A DNA stretch of 33,637 nt from NCBI GenBank assembly GCA_963627615.1, contig CAVGBV010000018.1:1-33637 (forward strand), read 5' to 3'. Numbering within the stretch: position 1 is the stretch's first letter; each line of letters begins with the position of its first letter. Positions 22,633 to 30,220 of the stretch are shown one piece after another. Source of the stretch: Faecimorpha sp963627615. Its GTDB lineage: Bacteria > Bacillota > Clostridia > Lachnospirales > Bianqueaceae. Below the pieces are notes generated by a model that did no database searches, was not told the origin of the DNA, and saw nothing but the letters and a program-made list of their open reading frames with translations. Made by a program: the position numbers and the translations under genes.

Positions 22633-23100
22633 ATGGCAAAAGAGCATATCAAGCTGGTAGCGCAGAATAAAAAGGCTGCGCACGAATATTTTTTTGAAGA
22701 GATCTATGAGGCGGGACTGGAGCTTGCGGGCACAGAGGTAAAATCGCTGCGGATGGGAAAGTGCAGCCTGAGGGAGAGCTTTATCCGAATCTCTAACGGG
22801 GAGGCCTATATTCTCAATATGCACATCAGTCCGTATGAGATGGGAAATATCTTTAACCGGGACCCGGTCCGCACGCGAAAGCTTTTGCTGCATAAAAATG
22901 AAATCAACAAGCTGATCGGCGGAGTGAAGGTGGATGGCTATACGATTGTGCCGATCAAGGTGTATTTCAAGGGAAATTACGCAAAAGTAGAGATTGCGCT
23001 GGCCAAGGGTAAAAAACTGTATGACAAACGTCAGAGTATCGCCAAGAAGGATCAGCGCCGGGAGGCGGAGAAGGAGTTCAAGGTTCGGAATCTGTATTGA
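22633..23100 (+). CDS. smpB: SsrA-binding protein SmpB
   Basis: This 155-residue protein carries the complete SmpB pattern: KKAAHEYFFEEIYEAGLELAGTEVKSLR, ANPYE-like MHISPYEMGN, RTRKLLLHKNEI, KVYFKGNYAKVEIALAKGKKLYDKR and a basic C-terminal tail. It binds tmRNA and delivers it to stalled ribosomes for trans-translation. I searched the 23101-23241 spacer for ssrA and saw no tmRNA-like ends, so tmRNA is encoded elsewhere. It follows rnr at 12 bases with a GGAGG site. Confidence 0.97.
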   Translation: MAKEHIKLVAQNKKAAHEYFFEEIYEAGLELAGTEVKSLRMGKCSLRESFIRISNGEAYILNMHISPYEMGNIFNRDPVRTRKLLLHKNEINKLIGGVKVDGYTIVPIKVYFKGNYAKVEIALAKGKKLYDKRQSIAKKDQRREAEKEFKVRNLY

Positions 23101-23146
23101 TGGAAACGCCATATTATGAAAATAATGAACAAAATACAAAAGTATC

Positions 23147-23175
23147 TTGCGTTATAGGCAAGAATGTGTTATCAT
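23147..23175 (+). promoter_or_regulatory. Promoter for the phosphofructokinase gene
   Basis: TTGCGT (23147-23152), 17 bases, TATCAT (23170-23175). A TATAAT at 23181-23186 lies close by without a good -35 and may be an alternative. Confidence 0.55.
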
Positions 23176-23241
23176 TATTGTATAATAATAAACGTGTGTT
23201 CCATGGTTTTGGCAGCGGAATGCACAAGGGGAGGAATTCGA

Positions 23242-24474
23242 ATGGTAGGCAATGTGATCGTGGGACAGTCTGGCGGACCAACCGCTGTGATCAATTCGAG
23301 TTTGGTAGGAGTATATAAGACAGCCAAAGACCGTGGAGCCAGTAAGGTCTATGGTATGGTGCATGGAATACAGGGACTTTTGGAAGGTAGATACGTTGAT
23401 CTGGACGAGCATATCCGCAGTGATCTGGATATCGAGCTGCTGAAGCGTACGCCATCCGCATATTTGGGCTCTTGCCGGTACAAGCTGCCGGAGATCGGGG
23501 AGAACGACGAAGTATATAATCATATCTTTGAGCTTTTGTATAAGCTGGGAGTCAAGAGCTTCTTCTATATCGGAGGCAATGACTCTATGGACACGATCCG
23601 CAAGCTGTCCGATTATGCGCAGCAGATTGGCAGCAATATCGCGTTTATGGGAGTCCCCAAGACAATCGATAATGATCTGGCGGTTACAGATCATACGCCG
23701 GGTTACGGCAGCGCGGCCAAATACATCGGATCCATCGTTAAGGAAGTCATTCGCGACGGACTGGTATATGATGCTAAGATGGTCACAATTATTGAGATTA
23801 TGGGACGGAATGCCGGTTGGCTGACGGGCGCGGCGGCTTTGGCGCGCGGCGAGGACTGTGAAGGGCCGGATATGATCTACCTGCCGGAGATTCCCATGGA
23901 TGTAGAAGATTTCCTGGAGCGTGTCGGTAAGCTGCAAAAGGAGAAAAAATCCATCGTTATCGCTGTTTCTGAAGGTATGAAGCTGGCGGACGGACGTTAT
24001 GTCTGCGAGCTGACGGATACCGTGTCCTTTGTGGACGCGTTCGGACACCGCAGTCTGACCGGTACGGCAAGATATCTGGCGGATCAGGTGGCCAAGCGGT
24101 ATGGCTGCAAGACGCGGGCGATTGAGTTCAATACCCTGCAGCGCTGCGCATCCCATATTGTATCCCGTGTGGACATCACGGAGGCGTTCCAGGTCGGCGG
24201 AGCGGCCGTCAAGGCGGCGTTTGAAGGAGAGACTGCCAAGATGATCGTACTGAAGAGACTCTCTCAGGACCCGTATCAGTGCGCGACGGATACATATGAC
24301 ATTCATCAGATTGCCAATGTGGAGAAAAAGGTTCCGCGGGATTGGATCGATACGGACAGAATGTATGTCATGCCGGAATTTTTGGGTTATATCCGGCCGT
24401 TGATTCAGGCAGAGCTTTCACCGATTATGGTAGACGGTTTGCCGCGCCATCTGTATTACGCGGAGAAAAAGTAA
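23242..24474 (+). CDS. pfp: Pyrophosphate-type 6-phosphofructokinase
   Basis: This 410-residue phosphofructokinase has the phosphoryl-donor loop GQSGGPTAVINSSL at its N-terminus. Asp114 in GGNDSMDT, where ATP enzymes have Gly, and Lys140 in PKTIDND are the residues that favour PPi over ATP. Catalytic Asp143 and Asp145 (TIDND) and MGRNAGWL complete the fructose-6-phosphate site. PPi-PFK works reversibly in glycolysis and uses pyrophosphate that would otherwise be wasted. A membrane pyrophosphatase lies in the same window, so PPi is probably a working energy currency in this organism. The ATG at 23242 follows GGGGAGG and gives the family N-terminus. It is a single-gene unit with its own terminator. 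Confidence 0.94.
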   Translation: MVGNVIVGQSGGPTAVINSSLVGVYKTAKDRGASKVYGMVHGIQGLLEGRYVDLDEHIRSDLDIELLKRTPSAYLGSCRYKLPEIGENDEVYNHIFELLYKLGVKSFFYIGGNDSMDTIRKLSDYAQQIGSNIAFMGVPKTIDNDLAVTDHTPGYGSAAKYIGSIVKEVIRDGLVYDAKMVTIIEIMGRNAGWLTGAAALARGEDCEGPDMIYLPEIPMDVEDFLERVGKLQKEKKSIVIAVSEGMKLADGRYVCELTDTVSFVDAFGHRSLTGTARYLADQVAKRYGCKTRAIEFNTLQRCASHIVSRVDITEAFQVGGAAVKAAFEGETAKMIVLKRLSQDPYQCATDTYDIHQIANVEKKVPRDWIDTDRMYVMPEFLGYIRPLIQAELSPIMVDGLPRHLYYAEKK

Positions 24475-24491
24475 TCCGGACAATGGACTTC

Positions 24492-24524
24492 AGCCTCATG
24501 GTTATGGACCATGAGGCTGTTTTT
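24492..24524 (+). terminator. Terminator of pfp
   Basis: AGCCTCATGG (24492-24501) pairs perfectly with CCATGAGGCT (24509-24518) around a seven-base loop, followed by G and five T. Confidence 0.92.
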
Positions 24525-24565
24525 GAAGAAGCACGGGACCAGCCGCAGATTTTTGCGTCAGGGAG

Positions 24566-24594
24566 TTGTATTTTGGACAATTCTGTATTATAAT
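24566..24594 (+). promoter_or_regulatory. Promoter of the DUF1858 gene
   Basis: TTGTAT (24566-24571), 17 bases, TATAAT (24589-24594), 50 bases before the ATG at 24644. Confidence 0.78.
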
Positions 24595-24643
24595 AAGAAG
24601 GCGCGGCATGTCCGCGACATCTACGAATAAGGAGGACACAATC

Positions 24644-24850
24644 ATGGCTACGGTAACGAAGGACATGATTATCGAAGATATTATCGGCATTGATCCCAAT
24701 CTGGTAATGATTCTGATGCAGAGCGGAATGCACTGTGTGGGATGCCCGGCGTCCAGAGGAGAGTCTCTGGAGGAGGCCTGCTTCGTACACGGACTGGATG
24801 CGGACGAGATGGCGGCTAGCCTCAATGAATACCTGGCGCTTAAGAAATAA
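24644..24850 (+). CDS. DUF1858 domain protein
   Basis: This 68-residue protein is a single DUF1858 domain: TKDMIIEDIIGIDPNLVMILMQSGMHCVGCPASRGESLEEAC. The CVGCP motif is the family hallmark; the domain is also found at the N-terminus of ScdA/Ric-type iron-sulfur repair proteins. A redox or metal-related role is likely but unproven. It is monocistronic, with AAGGAGG before the ATG and a terminator six bases after the stop. Confidence 0.92.
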   Translation: MATVTKDMIIEDIIGIDPNLVMILMQSGMHCVGCPASRGESLEEACFVHGLDADEMAASLNEYLALKK

Positions 24851-24855
24851 AAGAA

Positions 24856-24896
24856 ACCGCTGCAACTAACCGTACGCTAGTTTGCAGCGGTCTTTT
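24856..24896. terminator. Bidirectional terminator between DUF1858 and mecA
   Basis: ACCGCTGCAA (24856-24865) pairs with TTGCAGCGGT (24882-24891), followed by CTTTT. A-rich sequence on the left side makes it usable by the convergent minus-strand gene as well. Confidence 0.85.
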
Positions 24897-25554
24897 AAAC
24901 CATAGCTTTTAATTTTTGCAGCGCCCGGGAACGGATCAGGCAGCGGGTATGTTCCCGCATATATCCGGCCATCAGGGGCGTGTGCCGATGTTCGTCAGAA
25001 TACTCGCTAAGGGTGTGGAGGGTGGATTGTACCTTGACGTTGTTGCCGCGGATAGAACCGATTTCGATATAATAGCGGTTGGTCTGCGGATCCAGATACA
25101 GGCGGTTCGGCAGATTCAGATCCTCTGGGATCAGGGATGCTGTCTCCCACAGTGTATGAAAATCCGGGAAACCAAACAGGTTGTATGAAAGCGGCGCGGC
25201 CTTGGGGGCAGCGGCGGGAATCTCTTCCTCCGGAGAGCCGCCGAGAGAAGGGATCCCGAGACCAAGCGGAGTCGTAATGGAAGGGATCAGGTCCTCTCCT
25301 TTTTCCGGCGCATGCACCTTGGTGATGGTAATACGGATACTGCCGGAGGGCAGTGGAACCGCTTCAATCATGATCGGCTGAGCGGAAAAGTCAAATCCAA
25401 ACTCTTTTTGAGCAGTGTTCATCATATCCTGAAACAGGGCCTTGGTCTTATCAGAACCGTAAGAAAGCTCGGAGAGCTTGATGTCCCGATTTTTGAGATC
25501 CTCGGCGCCCAGTGTGAAACGAATCTGATTTTTGTTGATACGTTCGGCTTTCAT
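24895..25554 (-). CDS. mecA: Adaptor protein MecA
   Basis: This 219-residue protein begins MKAERINKNQIRFTLGAEDLKNRDIKLSELSYGSDKTKALFQDMM, the typical MecA N-terminal target-binding domain. The segment EFGFDFSAQPIMIEAVPLPSGSIRITITKV follows. After a Pro/Ala-rich linker, the C-terminal ClpC-binding domain includes LYLDPQTNRYYIEIG and HTLSEYSDEH. MecA hands substrates to ClpC/ClpP. The start at 25554 is chosen because AAAGGAG lies eight bases upstream; the longer frame to 25590 lacks a site. A strong promoter lies about 50 bases upstream. Confidence 0.93.
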   Translation of the reverse strand: MKAERINKNQIRFTLGAEDLKNRDIKLSELSYGSDKTKALFQDMMNTAQKEFGFDFSAQPIMIEAVPLPSGSIRITITKVHAPEKGEDLIPSITTPLGLGIPSLGGSPEEEIPAAAPKAAPLSYNLFGFPDFHTLWETASLIPEDLNLPNRLYLDPQTNRYYIEIGSIRGNNVKVQSTLHTLSEYSDEHRHTPLMAGYMREHTRCLIRSRALQKLKAMV

Positions 25555-25604
25555 TATGGTCACTCCTTTCAAAAGCCTGTAAGGGTACAAAAGGATTGAT
25601 ATGT

Positions 25605-25633
25605 ATTATAATAGAGAAACGCTTTTTTGTAAA
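25605..25633 (-). promoter_or_regulatory. mecA promoter with a palindromic -10 (possible divergent promoter)
   Basis: On the minus strand, TTTACA (25633-25628), 17 bases, TATAAT (25610-25605). The -10 lies within the palindrome ATTATAAT, so the plus strand also reads TATAAT at 25607-25612, facing the MBOAT gene, although its -35 (GGTACA) is weak. Confidence 0.75.
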
Positions 25634-25659
25634 GACTTAATTTTGGAAAGGTAAACGCG

Positions 25660-27069
25660 ATGGTTTTTTCTAGTTTATTGTTTTTATTCTGCTTTTTCCC
25701 AATCGTACTTATCGTTTATTTTCTATGTCCCAGGCGCGGGCGCAACCTGGTGCTCTTTCTGTCCAGCCTGATCTTTTATGCCTGGGGAGAGCCGGTCTAT
25801 GTGGTATTGATGCTCTTTTCCACATGGCTGGATTATATGCTGGGCGCAAGAGTGGACCAATGCAAGGAAAAAGGAGATATGCGCGGAGCCAGGAGGGCGG
25901 TGATCACTTCGGCGGTGATCAATTTAAGCCTGCTGGGAGTCTTTAAATATTCAGATTTTATCATCGGCAATATCAATACCCTCACAGGACTGCAGCTGCC
26001 ATTGCCGCAGCTGGCGCTGCCCATCGGTATCTCATTCTATACATTCCAGACGATGTCCTATACCATCGATATCTATCGGGGAGAGGCCAAGCGTCAGTAC
26101 AATATCATTGCCTTCGGCGCCTATGTGGCGCTGTTCCCGCAGCTGATCGCCGGCCCGATTGTTCGCTATCAGACGGTGGCGGATGAGATGATGGGGCGTA
26201 AGGAAAATATAGATGATTTTGCCGGAGGAATCAGCCGTTTTATGGTAGGACTGGGCAAAAAGGTTCTGCTGGCCAACAGTATCGGTGTCGTATGGGAGCA
26301 GGTATGCGGTTTGGGAATAGAGAATCTGCCGGTATTGTCAGCCTGGATCGGAATTGCCGCGTACAGTTTTCAGATCTATTTTGATTTTTCCGGATATTCC
26401 GATATGGCTATCGGTCTGGGCTGGATGTTCGGCTTTCATTTTCTGGAGAATTTTAATTATCCGTATATGTCCAAGAGCATTACGGAATTCTGGAGACGGT
26501 GGCATATCTCTCTCGGTACCTGGTTCAGAGAATATGTCTATATTCCGCTGGGCGGAAACCGTAAAGGCATGAAGCGGCAGATCCTGAATCTCGCGATTGT
26601 CTGGATGCTGACGGGAATCTGGCACGGCGCCTCCTGGAATTTCCTGCTCTGGGGAGTGTATTACGGAATCATCCTGATTCTGGAAAAACTCTTCTTACTG
26701 CGCTGGATGGAGAAGTGGCCGCAGGTGTTCCGGCACATCTATGTTATATTTTTGATAGCGATAGGCTGGGTGCTGTTTGCGTTGACAGATCTGGGACAAG
26801 TAGGGGCGTATCTGAGCGCGATGTTCGGAGCCAATGGTATGGGATGGGCCAACAGCGCAACCTGGTATCTGTTGGGATCCAACGCGCTGCTGCTGGTGAT
26901 ACTGATCCTTGCGTCGACGGATCTGCCCAAGAGGATAGCTCTGTATTTGGAGAAAAATACGTTTGTGCGGGTGGTGCTGAAGAATGCCGCGATCGTGGCG
27001 GTGTTTCTGCTGGCAGTGGTTTATCTGGTCAACGGAGCATATAACCCGTTCCTGTATTTCCGTTTTTAA
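25660..27069 (+). CDS. MBOAT O-acyltransferase (AlgI/DltB-like)
   Basis: This 469-residue protein has about ten to twelve membrane helices. Family motifs are LPIGISFYTFQTMSYTIDIYRGE near 125-147, LFPQLIAGPIVRY near 160, the invariant EFWRRWHISLGTWFREYVYIPLGG near 275-297 and GIWHGASWNF with the active-site histidine at residue 322. It transfers an acyl group, usually acetyl, across the membrane onto an extracellular polysaccharide or teichoic polymer. The downstream DHHW/AlgX-like gene, 20 bases on, is the usual partner that completes O-acetylation outside. The promoter probably overlaps that of mecA. The ATG follows GGAAAGG. Confidence 0.95.
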   Translation: MVFSSLLFLFCFFPIVLIVYFLCPRRGRNLVLFLSSLIFYAWGEPVYVVLMLFSTWLDYMLGARVDQCKEKGDMRGARRAVITSAVINLSLLGVFKYSDFIIGNINTLTGLQLPLPQLALPIGISFYTFQTMSYTIDIYRGEAKRQYNIIAFGAYVALFPQLIAGPIVRYQTVADEMMGRKENIDDFAGGISRFMVGLGKKVLLANSIGVVWEQVCGLGIENLPVLSAWIGIAAYSFQIYFDFSGYSDMAIGLGWMFGFHFLENFNYPYMSKSITEFWRRWHISLGTWFREYVYIPLGGNRKGMKRQILNLAIVWMLTGIWHGASWNFLLWGVYYGIILILEKLFLLRWMEKWPQVFRHIYVIFLIAIGWVLFALTDLGQVGAYLSAMFGANGMGWANSATWYLLGSNALLLVILILASTDLPKRIALYLEKNTFVRVVLKNAAIVAVFLLAVVYLVNGAYNPFLYFRF

Positions 27070-27089
27070 TGGGAGAGGAGGACAAGACA

Positions 27090-28238
27090 ATGCAGAAAAA
27101 AGAGAAATGGATCACGATTCTTCTATTCCTGGGGATGATCTTTGGTTTTTCCATATGGAATTTTCTGAGTCCGCAGAGTACCTTTTCGTATAATGAAAAT
27201 CGGGAATTGCAGACCTTTCCTTCGTTTTCTACGGAGAAGCTCTTCAGCGGAGAATGGCAGAAAAAGTTTGAAGCGTATCTGACCGATCAGTTCCCGGTAC
27301 GGGATTCTTGGGTGAGCGCCTATGTCGAAGCAGAACGCATCCTGCAAAAGAAGGATGTGAACGGCGTTATTTTCGCGCAGGATGAGTATATGGTCGCGAT
27401 GGATCGGCCGGATGCGGTGGATTCATCGGTTGTGGAAAAGAACCTGAACCGCCTGGAAAAGTTTACGGCGTATTTTGCTGAGAAGCTGGGGACGGAGCAT
27501 ATGTCGGTTATGTTGGTGCCGACGACGGAGCAGGCGGTAGAGGATAAGCTGCCCTATGGCGCGGATCAAATGGTCTACGATCAGAGAGGCCTGATCGCGC
27601 GGGCCAGGGAGCGGCTGGATGAATCCGTATGGGTGGATGTGGAAGAAGTGCTGCTGCGGCATCCGGGGGAGTATCTATACTATAGGACGGATCATCACTG
27701 GACGATGCTGGGGGCCTTCTATGCCTATCAGCAGTGGATGGCGCAGAAGGGCTATGGGGATGTTCAGCTGAGTGACTATGAGCAGACGGTTCTCAGTGAA
27801 GAATTCCTGGGGACAACCTATTCCAAGGCGCCGGGGTGGGGAATACGGCCGGATACCATGCTGGCGCTGGACAAGCAGGATCCGTCTTCCTATACACTGC
27901 GTCTGGATCTGCAGGATCAGACCATCACGGGATTATACAATATGGAGAAGCTTACGGAGAAGGACAAATATGCCGCCTATGTGTATGGAAATACGGCGGT
28001 GACAGAGATTACCGGCGGAGAGAAGAATGGCCGGATACTGATGATCTTTAAGGATTCCTTCGCGCATAACTTCGCGACGCTTGCGGCCGCCGATTTTGAA
28101 AAGGTGTATCTGGTGGATCCAAGATACTACCAGCAGGATCTCTGGGAGTTCGCGGAGCAGAATGAAGTGACGGATGTATTGTTCTTGTTTAATGCGACCA
28201 ATTTCGCGCAGGAGAAGAACTTATACATCCTGGACTGA
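27090..28238 (+). CDS. DHHW/AlgX-like SGNH acetyltransferase partner
   Basis: This 382-residue protein has one N-terminal membrane anchor (WITILLFLGMIFGFSIWNF) and an extracellular SGNH-like domain. NENRELQTFPSFS and the DHHW motif (RTDHHWTMLGAF, D201-W204) are diagnostic. A nucleophile-type serine lies in FKDSFAHNF (S323), and VLFLFNATNF closes the domain. Together with the MBOAT protein it should O-acetylate a surface polysaccharide. The ATG at 27090 is chosen because the in-frame ATG at 27069 lies upstream of the GGAGAGGAGG ribosome-binding site and touches the previous stop. Confidence 0.92.
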   Translation: MQKKEKWITILLFLGMIFGFSIWNFLSPQSTFSYNENRELQTFPSFSTEKLFSGEWQKKFEAYLTDQFPVRDSWVSAYVEAERILQKKDVNGVIFAQDEYMVAMDRPDAVDSSVVEKNLNRLEKFTAYFAEKLGTEHMSVMLVPTTEQAVEDKLPYGADQMVYDQRGLIARARERLDESVWVDVEEVLLRHPGEYLYYRTDHHWTMLGAFYAYQQWMAQKGYGDVQLSDYEQTVLSEEFLGTTYSKAPGWGIRPDTMLALDKQDPSSYTLRLDLQDQTITGLYNMEKLTEKDKYAAYVYGNTAVTEITGGEKNGRILMIFKDSFAHNFATLAAADFEKVYLVDPRYYQQDLWEFAEQNEVTDVLFLFNATNFAQEKNLYILD

Positions 28239-28248
28239 CAAGTAACGG

Positions 28249-28277
28249 TTGATTTTTCAGATAAAATGTTGTAATAT
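28249..28277 (+). promoter_or_regulatory. Promoter of the PurA-like gene
   Basis: TTGATT (28249-28254), 17 bases, TAATAT (28272-28277). The predicted transcript start falls at about 28284, at the edge of a perfect palindrome. Confidence 0.7.
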
Positions 28278-28283
28278 ATTCGA

Positions 28284-28300
28284 TATACACTGAGTGTATA
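28284..28300. promoter_or_regulatory. 17-bp perfect palindrome at the predicted transcription start (operator candidate)
   Basis: TATACACT-G-AGTGTATA is an 8-bp inverted repeat around one base. It lies between the -10 element and the ribosome-binding site of the PurA-like gene, where a repressor would block transcription. The half-site AGTGTATA recurs at 30656-30663 in the spacer between the XRE regulator and the LCP gene. Confidence 0.55.
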
Positions 28301-28318
28301 GAATGGAGGAGAGAGAAA

Positions 28319-29641
28319 TTGCCAAGTATCGCGGTGATCGGAACCCAATGGGGGGATGAGGGCAAGGCGAAGATTGTAGATTTGCTTGCGAAAAATGCGG
28401 ATGCCGTCGTTCGCACATCGGGTGGGAATAAGGCAGGACACAGTGTAGCGATCAATGGTATGGAGTACCGCTTTTCTTCAATTCCCTGCGGGATCATTTA
28501 TCCCAATGTGCTGGGGATCCTTGGAAACGGTACAGCGATCAACCCGGAAGAGCTTTTACAGGAACTGGAGCAGCTGAAGGCGCAGGGGCTTTCGGTGGAT
28601 CAGGTCAAGATCAGTATCCGTGCGCATCTGGTAATGCCCTATCATATCATTCTGGATGGACTGATGGATGAAGCGAGAGAAAATGAGGACGATGGAGATC
28701 CGGCAGGAGCGCGCCGGGGAATTCGCCCCTGTTATATGGACAAGCTGGAGCGAATCGGCATTCGGGTATGCGATCTGCTGCAGCCCAAGGTGTTCGCGCA
28801 GAAGGTGCGGGCCAATGTAGCGCTCAAGAACCGCATGATTACGAGAGTATACGGCGGCGTACAGCAGGTGGATGCGGAGGAAACGATTGAAAAATATCTT
28901 CGTTACGGAGAGCAGCTGAAGCCATATATCGCGGATACCGGATATCTGCTGGATCAGATGCTTCAGGAGGGCAAGCGTGTCATCTTTGAGGGTGCGCAGG
29001 CAACCATGCTGGATCCGGATTACGGTACATATCCTTATGTGACATCCTCTCAGCCGACCATCGGAGGCGTTGCCGGTGGATGCGGAGTCGGAATGAACAA
29101 GATCACACATACGCTGGGTGTAATGAAAGCCTATACGACAAGAAACGGACGGGGACCGTTCCCGACGGAGATCTTTGGACGGGAAGGATACGACCTGAAG
29201 GATCGCGGCGATGAGGTAGAGCCCAACGGGAGCTATCGACGTATCGGTTGGTTTGACGCGGTAGCGGCTCGGTATGCGGTTCGCGTCAATGGTCTGGAGG
29301 GGCTGGCCCTGACCAAAATGAACGCCATGCGGGATCTGAAGGAAGTAAAGATCTGCGTTGCCTATAAGCATGGAGATGAAATCATCCGGGTATTTCCGTC
29401 ATGCGCGGAGGTGTTGGCAGAGTGTGAGCCCATCTATGAGACCCTGCCGGGCTGGGGACAGCTGGAGGGATGCAATTCTTATGAAGAGTTGCCGCAGGAG
29501 GCCAAGGCCTATGTGGACCGGATTGAGGAACTGACCGGAGCGCCGGTTATGGTTCTGGAGATGGGCATGGGGCGCAATAAGATCGTGTCCTGGGGACCAG
29601 TTAACCAGTGGCTGCAGGATAAGGAGGCATCCGAATGCTGA
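28319..29641 (+). CDS. Divergent adenylosuccinate synthetase (PurA) homologue
   Basis: This 440-residue protein has the full PurA fold and length. It starts at TTG with GGAGGAGAG upstream. GTQWGDEGKAK keeps catalytic D13, K16 and K18, and H41 is kept in GGNKAGHS. Many ligand positions differ from E. coli PurA: A17 for Gly, K38 for Asn and S42 for Thr. The IMP-phosphate loop reads AGARRGIRP instead of GTTGRGIGP. The aspartate-binding loop TTGRRR reads PNGSYR (302-307), and the guanine-recognition TKLD reads TKMN (N335). VGAGPFPTE reads NGRGPFPTE. The ordinary role would be IMP + Asp + GTP to adenylosuccinate. The changes suggest altered nucleotide or amino-acid specificity, unless this is the only PurA in the genome. 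It is coupled to the next gene by an ATGCTGA overlap. Confidence 0.88.
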   Translation: MPSIAVIGTQWGDEGKAKIVDLLAKNADAVVRTSGGNKAGHSVAINGMEYRFSSIPCGIIYPNVLGILGNGTAINPEELLQELEQLKAQGLSVDQVKISIRAHLVMPYHIILDGLMDEARENEDDGDPAGARRGIRPCYMDKLERIGIRVCDLLQPKVFAQKVRANVALKNRMITRVYGGVQQVDAEETIEKYLRYGEQLKPYIADTGYLLDQMLQEGKRVIFEGAQATMLDPDYGTYPYVTSSQPTIGGVAGGCGVGMNKITHTLGVMKAYTTRNGRGPFPTEIFGREGYDLKDRGDEVEPNGSYRRIGWFDAVAARYAVRVNGLEGLALTKMNAMRDLKEVKICVAYKHGDEIIRVFPSCAEVLAECEPIYETLPGWGQLEGCNSYEELPQEAKAYVDRIEELTGAPVMVLEMGMGRNKIVSWGPVNQWLQDKEASEC

Positions 29642-30159
29642 AGTTTGAAAAAGGGGCAGAGTTTCCGCTTCCTCCGCAGCAGGAGGAAGGAGTAACATTT
29701 TCGGTAGAGCCGTACACTATGCTGTTGATCTACCGCTTTCGTCGGCCGTCGGCAGAGGAGATTCGGGCTTTTGCCGAAGGAGAGGCATCGTTGGCCGTGA
29801 CGGTTCTCAGAAATACGATGTTTGTTCTGACGCGGTTCGCGCCGCTTGCCTGGATGGATACTCCCTACAGCGCATGCCTGTCACAGTCCTGCAAGAGCTT
29901 TCCGGACCTGAAGCCGGGACAGGGCTACGCGGTCGACGCTTTTCTGGTAGACTGCGCGGATAATCGCCTGGTGGAGCATCGTCTGCTGCGTCTGGATACC
30001 GCTTCTTCCGAGAAAATGAAGAAGCTGGTGCTGGCAGACCAGGAGAGAACAGACTTCACGGTAGAAGGCTATGAGCAGGCCGTTACAGAAGTATATCGCA
30101 ATTATTCGACGAGAGATCTTCTGAAGCTGGCAGAGTTTCAGACCAAGTTGGGAAAATAA
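29635..30159 (+). CDS. Hypothetical protein coupled to the PurA-like gene
   Basis: This 174-residue soluble protein is not one I can assign. It overlaps the previous gene by seven bases (ATGCTGA), and its ribosome-binding site AAGGAGG lies inside the PurA-like gene, so the two are translationally coupled. Strand-rich segments (TMLLIYRFRRPSAEEIRAF, AVTVLRNTMFVLTRF) are followed by LAWMDTPYSACLSQSC, FLVDCADNRLVEHRLLRLD and a helical C-terminus YRNYSTRDLLKLAEFQTKLGK. The compact mixed fold with the WMDTPYS motif recalls a family of small hypothetical proteins in Clostridia, but no function is known to me. It is the last gene before a terminator. Confidence 0.82.
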   Translation: MLKFEKGAEFPLPPQQEEGVTFSVEPYTMLLIYRFRRPSAEEIRAFAEGEASLAVTVLRNTMFVLTRFAPLAWMDTPYSACLSQSCKSFPDLKPGQGYAVDAFLVDCADNRLVEHRLLRLDTASSEKMKKLVLADQERTDFTVEGYEQAVTEVYRNYSTRDLLKLAEFQTKLGK

Positions 30160-30174
30160 ATAAAGATAACTGAG

Positions 30175-30210
30175 AAGGAGGCGCTTCGTGAGGAAGCGGC
30201 CTCCTTTTTT
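30175..30210 (+). terminator. Terminator of the PurA-like operon
   Basis: AAGGAGGCGCTTC (30175-30187) pairs with GAAGCGGCCTCCTT (30193-30206), with one bulged base, ending in a six-base T run. Confidence 0.88.
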
Positions 30211-30220
30211 GAGATTGTGT

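Noticed and set aside
21934..23139. A 401-codon minus-strand frame across rnr and smpB
   Set aside because: It spans two well-recognised genes on the other strand; the translation has no recognisable domain and a His-rich low-complexity character typical of antisense frames.
23101..23241. Possible tmRNA gene after smpB
   Set aside because: The spacer is only 141 bases, AT-rich, contains a promoter and has no tRNA-Ala-like ends or tag reading frame.
23152..24306. A 384-codon minus-strand frame opposite the phosphofructokinase
   Set aside because: Antisense to a conserved enzyme and without promoter, ribosome-binding site or family motifs.
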